12,333 nucleotides of DNA from Parafilimonas sp. GTDB taxonomy: Bacteria; Bacteroidota; Bacteroidia; Chitinophagales; Chitinophagaceae. The position numbers and the translations under genes are program-made. Location of the stretch: assembly GCA_023251275.1 (NCBI GenBank), contig JAHEZC010000021.1, forward strand, positions 1-12,333, in the 5' to 3' direction. Shown one piece after another: positions 8,911-12,333 of the stretch. The notes under the pieces were generated by a model, which ran no database searches, was not told the DNA's origin, and saw only the letters and a program-made list of their open reading frames with translations. Positions within the stretch are counted from its first letter, which is position 1; each line of letters starts with the position of its first letter.

Positions 8911-8935
8911 AAAAAGGCTCCGGAGAACCGGAGCC
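8911..8935 (-). terminator. Rho-independent terminator of the sigma/anti-sigma/OMP operon
   Basis: A perfect 8-base-pair GC-rich stem, GGCTCCGG (8916-8923) with CCGGAGCC (8928-8935), encloses a 4-base loop. On the minus strand the stem is followed at once by TTTTT (8915-8911) and more T-rich sequence, the classic intrinsic terminator layout. It lies 45 bases after the stop of the outer-membrane protein gene ending at 8981. In the + direction no T-run follows the stem, so it acts mainly on minus-strand transcripts. Confidence 0.9.
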
Positions 8936-8980
8936 CTGTTGCACAAACGAGAAAAACTCCTCGTGTAAAAATCTTGTTGC

Positions 8981-9838
8981 CTACCAATTGCTAAATCTCA
9001 TTCCTATTACGTATGGATATTGTTTTAGCGCCTGTTCATGTAATGCATTCATACTGTAGCTGCCATAAATACGCACCGGGCCCAGACCAACTTCCGCTAC
9101 ATAAGCAGTGCGCCATTTTTCGAGCCCTATATCTCCTTTAACTTTTTGCTTGCCGCGTTCGCTGCTGATCTGTTTATTTCGGCTTGCATACAAATAGCCT
9201 GCAGTCATGCCTACACTGAAACTCAGCCCTCTCCTCCGGTCCGGCATCGGGTTTATATTGATCATAAATGGTATCGTGGCATAATCGGCAGCAAGTTTGT
9301 TTGTACTGAAGGAAATGGTATCTCTGAAAATATAAGCAGGGTCTTTATGATAGCTGATATTTGTTTCATACCTGTAGTTATACATTTCGAGTCCCAGCCC
9401 GTATTTCAGGTTTATAATATGCCGGTACAGATTTAATTTTTGCATGAAAATCCAGATGTTCACATTAGATGATTTGCTGTTTCGGAGGCTGAAATCATTT
9501 GATGAAAAAGAAGGCGCTCCCGGAGCAGCTTGCAGATAGCTGTTTCCGGCTGCTGCTGCATAATCTGTCTTATCTCTCCAATTGGCAAACCCTAAGTCAA
9601 ATATGAACCAGTTGGTGCTGATATTTGATCTGTGTCTTCGCCTGTAATAATTCGAACCGAGATTGATATTATCCCTGTTATAAAATGTGTCGTTGCCGCT
9701 TTTGCCTTTATTTTTTTTGATGATTACAAAATTGCCGACATGAATAGTATCACCTTGATCGTTGTTTGTTGTATCTGTTTGGGCAAATCCTGATATGGTA
9801 AGCAGTATTCCTGTTACTGCCAATACAATTCTGTTCAT
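8981..9838 (-). CDS. Outer-membrane beta-barrel protein, third gene of sigma operon
   Basis: The 285-residue protein has a signal peptide (MNRIVLAVTGILLTISGFA, cleavage before Q20). A short polar segment with VGNFVIIKKNK follows, then alternating hydrophobic/aromatic strands typical of an outer-membrane beta-barrel: NWFIFDLGFANW, INLKYGLGLEMYNYRY, LSFSVGMTAGYLYASR, YVAEVGLGPVRIYGSYS and a final YPYVIGMRFSNW. The last residue is aromatic, as in many barrel proteins recognised by the BAM complex. Its length suits a small barrel of about 8-12 strands, too small for a TonB-dependent transporter. It starts 23 bases after the putative anti-sigma gene and ends before a strong terminator, so it belongs to the same operon. 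The co-transcription suggests it is an envelope component controlled by, or feeding information to, the sigma circuit; that link is inference. No enzymatic motif was seen. Confidence 0.85.
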   Translation of the reverse strand: MNRIVLAVTGILLTISGFAQTDTTNNDQGDTIHVGNFVIIKKNKGKSGNDTFYNRDNINLGSNYYRRRHRSNISTNWFIFDLGFANWRDKTDYAAAAGNSYLQAAPGAPSFSSNDFSLRNSKSSNVNIWIFMQKLNLYRHIINLKYGLGLEMYNYRYETNISYHKDPAYIFRDTISFSTNKLAADYATIPFMININPMPDRRRGLSFSVGMTAGYLYASRNKQISSERGKQKVKGDIGLEKWRTAYVAEVGLGPVRIYGSYSMNALHEQALKQYPYVIGMRFSNW

Positions 9839-9861
9839 ATACTTCTGTTGATTTTTTCTGG

Positions 9862-11022
9862 TTAATTTGTCTTTATTTCAAGATTGGCAACCTGCAGTTT
9901 GCCATCGTTATTTGTGTTATTTTTTCCTTTGCCGCTGATTAATCGGCCGGCTTTTCTGAGAAGCCCCTTTAGCTTGTTTTTATTCAACTGCATGGATCCA
10001 ACATTTATGGATCGGTCATCATCATTGATGTTTAAATCTTTATATACAACAGGCTGAAAAATTGTGTTATCTGAATGATAAGATGATCCGGTGATATTTG
10101 TGTTTTGAAATGCGATGATGTCGGAGGATGGCTCAATGTCAGTATGCTTGCTGACAGGTACATCTGCAGGCTGATCAATTTTTGTAACTGCAATATCTGT
10201 ACTTTGAATGGATGTGTTATTGTCAATATTATCCTCCGGATTATTTTTAATAGGCGGAGTATTATTTTGCTGATTGTCCGCAAGCTCATCATTTTTACCA
10301 GGCTGGGTGTTATTTTTTACCAGGTTTTCTTTTTGATCCATTCTTTTTTGATTCAATTTTTCTTCAGTATTTTTCTTCAAATCTTTTCTCTGTGATGGAC
10401 CATCTGTTGCCACAGCATCTGCCTGGGACTGTACTGGATTTTGTGCAACAATATTATTTGTATTTGATAGCTCTGCTTTTTGATTATCTGGTTTAACTGA
10501 AGCTATGCGTGTATTTTCTGTTGAAGGTATCAGCCGCCAGGTCATGAAAACTAAACCGATAAATGCTGCAGCCGCTGCTATTCTTCTCCACATTACAGGT
10601 ATAATCCTTCTTTCTTCTCTGCGATATAATGAACCTTTATCACTGAATGCAATTATCTCCGGTTCAAGAATTGTGCGATTAAGCAGCGTAAATTCCGTTT
10701 GTAATTGCGGATGCTGCAACACAAATTTCTCTACTGCTTTTTTGTCTGCATCCTTTAGTTCATTGTCTATATAAAGCAGGAAATATTCTTCATAATTCTG
10801 CATGTTGATACCTGCTGATTCTTTTTTGTATAAGACCTGCTTATTTTCAAAGATCACCACTTCTTCTCCAGGTAATTTTGCTTGCTCCATAATTTTTAAC
10901 TCAGAAGCAAGATCAGGATTTTGCTGCACAAATAATTCTACTGTCGCCCTGTCTGACACAGGCAATTCATTGTCCACATACAGCAGAAAATACTCTTCGT
11001 AATTATATCGGTTTATCATCAT
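9862..11022 (-). CDS. Putative anti-sigma factor, single-pass, with duplicated N-terminal module
   Basis: The 386-residue protein starts 1 base after the sigma gene stop, which suggests translational coupling. Residues 7-68 and 76-137 are two copies of one module: NYEEYFLLY(V/I)DNEL, then AxxFVxQ(N/H)PxL at a 69-residue period, then LYKKE or LYRREE. A single transmembrane helix follows (about 147-165, AAAAAFIGLVFMTWRLI), with RR just before it, so the modules should be cytoplasmic. Residues about 170-330 are a low-complexity Asn/Gln/Lys/Asp-rich linker, presumably periplasmic. The end (from about 330) has INVGSMQLNKNKLKGLLRKAGRLI and a short tail, a basic C-terminal motif that I recall from similar proteins beside sigma factors in Chitinophagaceae. 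There is no HxxxCxxC zinc motif, so this is not a classical ZAS anti-sigma factor; the assignment rests on position, topology and the module. The role would be holding the sigma factor at the membrane. Confidence 0.78.
   Translation of the reverse strand: MMINRYNYEEYFLLYVDNELPVSDRATVELFVQQNPDLASELKIMEQAKLPGEEVVIFENKQVLYKKESAGINMQNYEEYFLLYIDNELKDADKKAVEKFVLQHPQLQTEFTLLNRTILEPEIIAFSDKGSLYRREERRIIPVMWRRIAAAAAFIGLVFMTWRLIPSTENTRIASVKPDNQKAELSNTNNIVAQNPVQSQADAVATDGPSQRKDLKKNTEEKLNQKRMDQKENLVKNNTQPGKNDELADNQQNNTPPIKNNPEDNIDNNTSIQSTDIAVTKIDQPADVPVSKHTDIEPSSDIIAFQNTNITGSSYHSDNTIFQPVVYKDLNINDDDRSINVGSMQLNKNKLKGLLRKAGRLISGKGKNNTNNDGKLQVANLEIKTN
10612..11004 (-). repeat. Tandem duplicated module inside the putative anti-sigma gene
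   Basis: Copy 1 spans 10819-11004 (residues 7-68) and copy 2 spans 10612-10797 (residues 76-137). The protein period is 69 residues over most of the module and slips to 68 near its end. Shared positions include NYEEYFLLY, DNEL, FVxQ, a proline-x-leucine, and the closing basic LY(K/R)(K/R)E. The copies differ at many residues, so the duplication is old. Copy 2 is preceded directly by Met74-Gln75, so it resembles a complete protein N-terminus. Confidence 0.9.
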
Positions 11023-11023
11023 A

Positions 11024-11509
11024 TCACATCACGTTTTCAGGACTTACGAGATAATTTCTCAATGCCAGCCTGGCCCTGTGTAAGTAAACTTTCACCTGGC
11101 TTTCATTCAACCCTGTTATTTGCCCTATTTCTTCGTAACTATATCCTTCATAATCTTTCAGCATTACAAGGCTGCGTTGTGTTTCGCTGAGCATCGCCAG
11201 CGCTTCCTGCAATGCCTTTTTCATATTGTTCACGGGCTGGTGATATACTTTTACTTCTTCATGAAATTCATCCCTCAGGTGAATTCGTTTTGTCTTTCTT
11301 AAATGATCAATCATCTGGTTATATGCCACAGTGAACAAATAAGATTTACTTTTAAGTGGTTCAACAAAATCTTTGTTGCGCCACAATTTTTCAAAAGCAG
11401 TTTGCACAATATCCCGTGCGTCTTCTTCATGACGCAGGTTTTTCACAATAAAGCGAAATACATTATCTGCATACCGGTTTACACATTCATTATATTCTCG
11501 TTCGGTCAT
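11024..11509 (-). CDS. ECF-type RNA polymerase sigma factor (sigma-70 family)
   Basis: The 161-residue protein is the usual size of an extracytoplasmic-function sigma factor and has only regions 2 and 4. Region 2 (about 7-76) includes DARDIVQTAFEKLWRN (30-45), the core-binding and -10-recognition helices, and SYLFTVAYNQMIDHLRK. Region 4 (about 98-152) includes LSETQRSLVMLKDYEGYSY and a helix-turn-helix (about 123-147, SYEEIGQITGLNESQVKVY) for -35 recognition. It directs RNA polymerase to a small regulon, probably including its own operon. The next gene follows after 1 base and encodes the presumed membrane anti-sigma partner, then a barrel protein. The start at 11509 gives the standard short N-terminus before region 2. 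Upstream is a 142-base divergent region. The regulon and inducing signal cannot be read from the sequence. Confidence 0.95.
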   Translation of the reverse strand: MTEREYNECVNRYADNVFRFIVKNLRHEEDARDIVQTAFEKLWRNKDFVEPLKSKSYLFTVAYNQMIDHLRKTKRIHLRDEFHEEVKVYHQPVNNMKKALQEALAMLSETQRSLVMLKDYEGYSYEEIGQITGLNESQVKVYLHRARLALRNYLVSPENVM

Positions 11510-11651
11510 AAACAGCAGGTGTCTTTATTCTGTTGTTTCGTTAATGCTGATTGTTATACGTATGATTATATTAAAAGTTACAATGAAAAATGAAATTTTC
11601 ACGTATTTTAAAAAACCATCGGCTGTGTATATTTTGTAATTTTACATTCCA
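11510..11651. promoter_or_regulatory. Divergent promoter region between the sigma operon and the Uma2 gene
   Basis: This is an AT-rich 142-base region that must hold promoters for both flanking genes. On the + strand TATATTTTG (11628-11636) resembles the Bacteroidota -7 element with one extra base. On the - strand TAACTTTT, about 70 bases before the sigma start, matches 7 of 8 positions. Neither has a convincing -33 partner at the right distance. The sigma operon may also use an ECF-specific promoter whose consensus I cannot know. Confidence 0.3.
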
Positions 11652-12179
11652 ATGTCTGCCGCAAAGATATTACCATATTATACAATTTCAGACTGGGAGC
11701 GCTGGGAAGGGCAATGGGAACTGATTGAGGGATTGCCTTTTGCCATGAGTCCTGCTCCATTGCCAAAGCATCAGCGAATAAGCGGGAACCTATACCAGGA
11801 ATTTAATAAGGCCCTTTTAAAATGCAAAACCTGCAAAGTGTTCCAGGCAATTGACTGGATAATTTCTGATGATACAATTATAAAACCTGATGCGTTGGTT
11901 GTGTGTAAAGAAATTAAATATCGTTTAGATTTCCCTCCTGAACTTGTGATTGAAATTCTTTCATCTTCCACAGCTTTAAAAGACAGGAACAATAAATTCA
12001 GGATTTATGAGATGCAAAAAGTAAAGTATTATGTGATCATGGATCCTCTTGTCAATAATGTTGAAATATTTGTTCTCGCTGGAAATAAATATCAACAAAC
12101 GGACCCTGCCACTCCTTTTAACTTTGAATTTTCTTCCGGTTGTTCTGCTTTCATAGATTTCATCAAAGTATGGGAATAA
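11652..12179 (+). CDS. Uma2 family (DUF820) putative restriction endonuclease-fold protein
   Basis: The 175-residue protein is close to the usual Uma2/DUF820 length (about 180-200). Family landmarks appear in order: YTISDWERWEG...ELIEG (10-27), AMSPAPLPKHQRI (31-43), IIKPDALVV (76-84), PPELVIEILSSST (95-107), a DRNNKFRIYEM stretch (111-121) and VKYYVIMDP (124-132). The family has a PD-(D/E)xK nuclease fold. Asp80 and Glu101 are the expected acidic metal-binding positions and both are present, with Lys115 as a possible catalytic or structural lysine. Despite the fold, biological activity and target are not established for most members. The gene stands alone on the + strand, divergent from the sigma operon. 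No methyltransferase or toxin-antitoxin partner is visible, so a restriction-modification role has no support here. Confidence 0.88.
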   Translation: MSAAKILPYYTISDWERWEGQWELIEGLPFAMSPAPLPKHQRISGNLYQEFNKALLKCKTCKVFQAIDWIISDDTIIKPDALVVCKEIKYRLDFPPELVIEILSSSTALKDRNNKFRIYEMQKVKYYVIMDPLVNNVEIFVLAGNKYQQTDPATPFNFEFSSGCSAFIDFIKVWE

Positions 12180-12301
12180 ATATTTTTTCTTCCTCTGGAT
12201 AGTTTTAATTTGTCCCGTGTAAATCAGTAATGAAACGGAATAGCTTTTAAAAATATCACACTGTTTTATTCAATATCTTGTGCCTCCGTTAAGCAGCTAT
12301 C

Positions 12302-12333
12302 ATGAATCGGTTCTATTATTTTTTACTTATTTT
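12302..12333 (+). CDS. Probable start of a secreted or membrane protein (3' end cut by window)
   Basis: An ATG at 12302 opens a frame that stays open to the window edge and reads MNRFYYFLLI, a basic residue followed by hydrophobic and aromatic residues, like the beginning of a signal peptide. It comes after 122 non-coding bases downstream of the Uma2 gene on the same strand. Only ten full codons are visible, so function and even reality cannot be settled. A TATCTTG at 12274-12280 is one base short of the -7 promoter consensus. Confidence 0.4.
   Translation, partial: MNRFYYFLLI

Noticed and set aside
10105..10395. 96-codon + strand frame rich in Ile, Phe and Cys, looking like a membrane protein
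   Set aside because: It is antisense to the Asn/Lys/Asp-rich linker of the putative anti-sigma gene; that composition read backwards produces hydrophobic residues by chance.
11652..12179. Uma2 gene as part of a restriction-modification or defence island
   Set aside because: No methyltransferase, helicase, toxin, mobile element or other defence gene is in the window. It stands alone beside housekeeping-like envelope genes.
12180..12301. Gap after the Uma2 gene, checked for a terminator or small RNA
   Set aside because: No convincing hairpin with a T-run and no RNA-like structure was visible by eye.

Overview
The window is low-GC DNA that reads as chromosome of a Bacteroidota bacterium, most likely Chitinophagaceae or a close relative. 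The supporting signs are a cargo protein with a type B (gliding-type) type IX secretion C-terminal domain, long FG-GAP/VCBS lipoproteins with an ASPIC/UnbV domain, an ECF sigma factor next to a membrane protein starting with an NYEEYFLLY-type module, and a TAnnTTTG promoter element. The family level is inferred from protein style, not measured.

Layout. (1) Positions 1-4854, + strand: two consecutive FG-GAP/ASPIC-type surface proteins. The first is cut by the left window edge; the second is a complete 1115-residue lipoprotein. They are paralogues with nearly identical spacing of calcium-loop motifs. (2) 4949-7036, - strand: a secreted T9SS cargo protein with about seven propeller-like repeats, two Ig-like segments and the sorting domain. 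It starts with GTG. (3) 7126-7824, + strand: a secreted protein of unknown function, divergent from the cargo gene. (4) 7881-8825, - strand: a membrane-anchored SRPBCC + GyrI-like ligand-binding protein. It has its own Bacteroidota-type promoter, just downstream of a strong terminator. (5) 11509-8981, - strand: a three-gene operon of ECF sigma factor, single-pass putative anti-sigma factor with a duplicated N-terminal module, and outer-membrane beta-barrel protein. It is closed by the perfect hairpin terminator at 8911-8935. (6) 11652-12179, + strand: a Uma2-family (DUF820) putative endonuclease, divergent from the sigma operon. (7) The last 32 bases probably hold the start of another secreted or membrane protein.

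How the genes fit together: most of the window is cell-envelope and export biology. The clearest functional unit is the sigma / anti-sigma / outer-membrane-protein operon, which looks like a self-contained envelope-sensing circuit. Its anti-sigma protein has two tandem copies of the presumed cytoplasmic sigma-binding module, the most distinctive feature found here. I saw no tRNA, rRNA, CRISPR array, insertion sequence or phage gene. No gene-free stretch exceeds 300 bases; the longest gaps are 8826-8980 (promoter plus terminator), 11510-11651 (divergent promoter region) and 12180-12301 (nothing clear).
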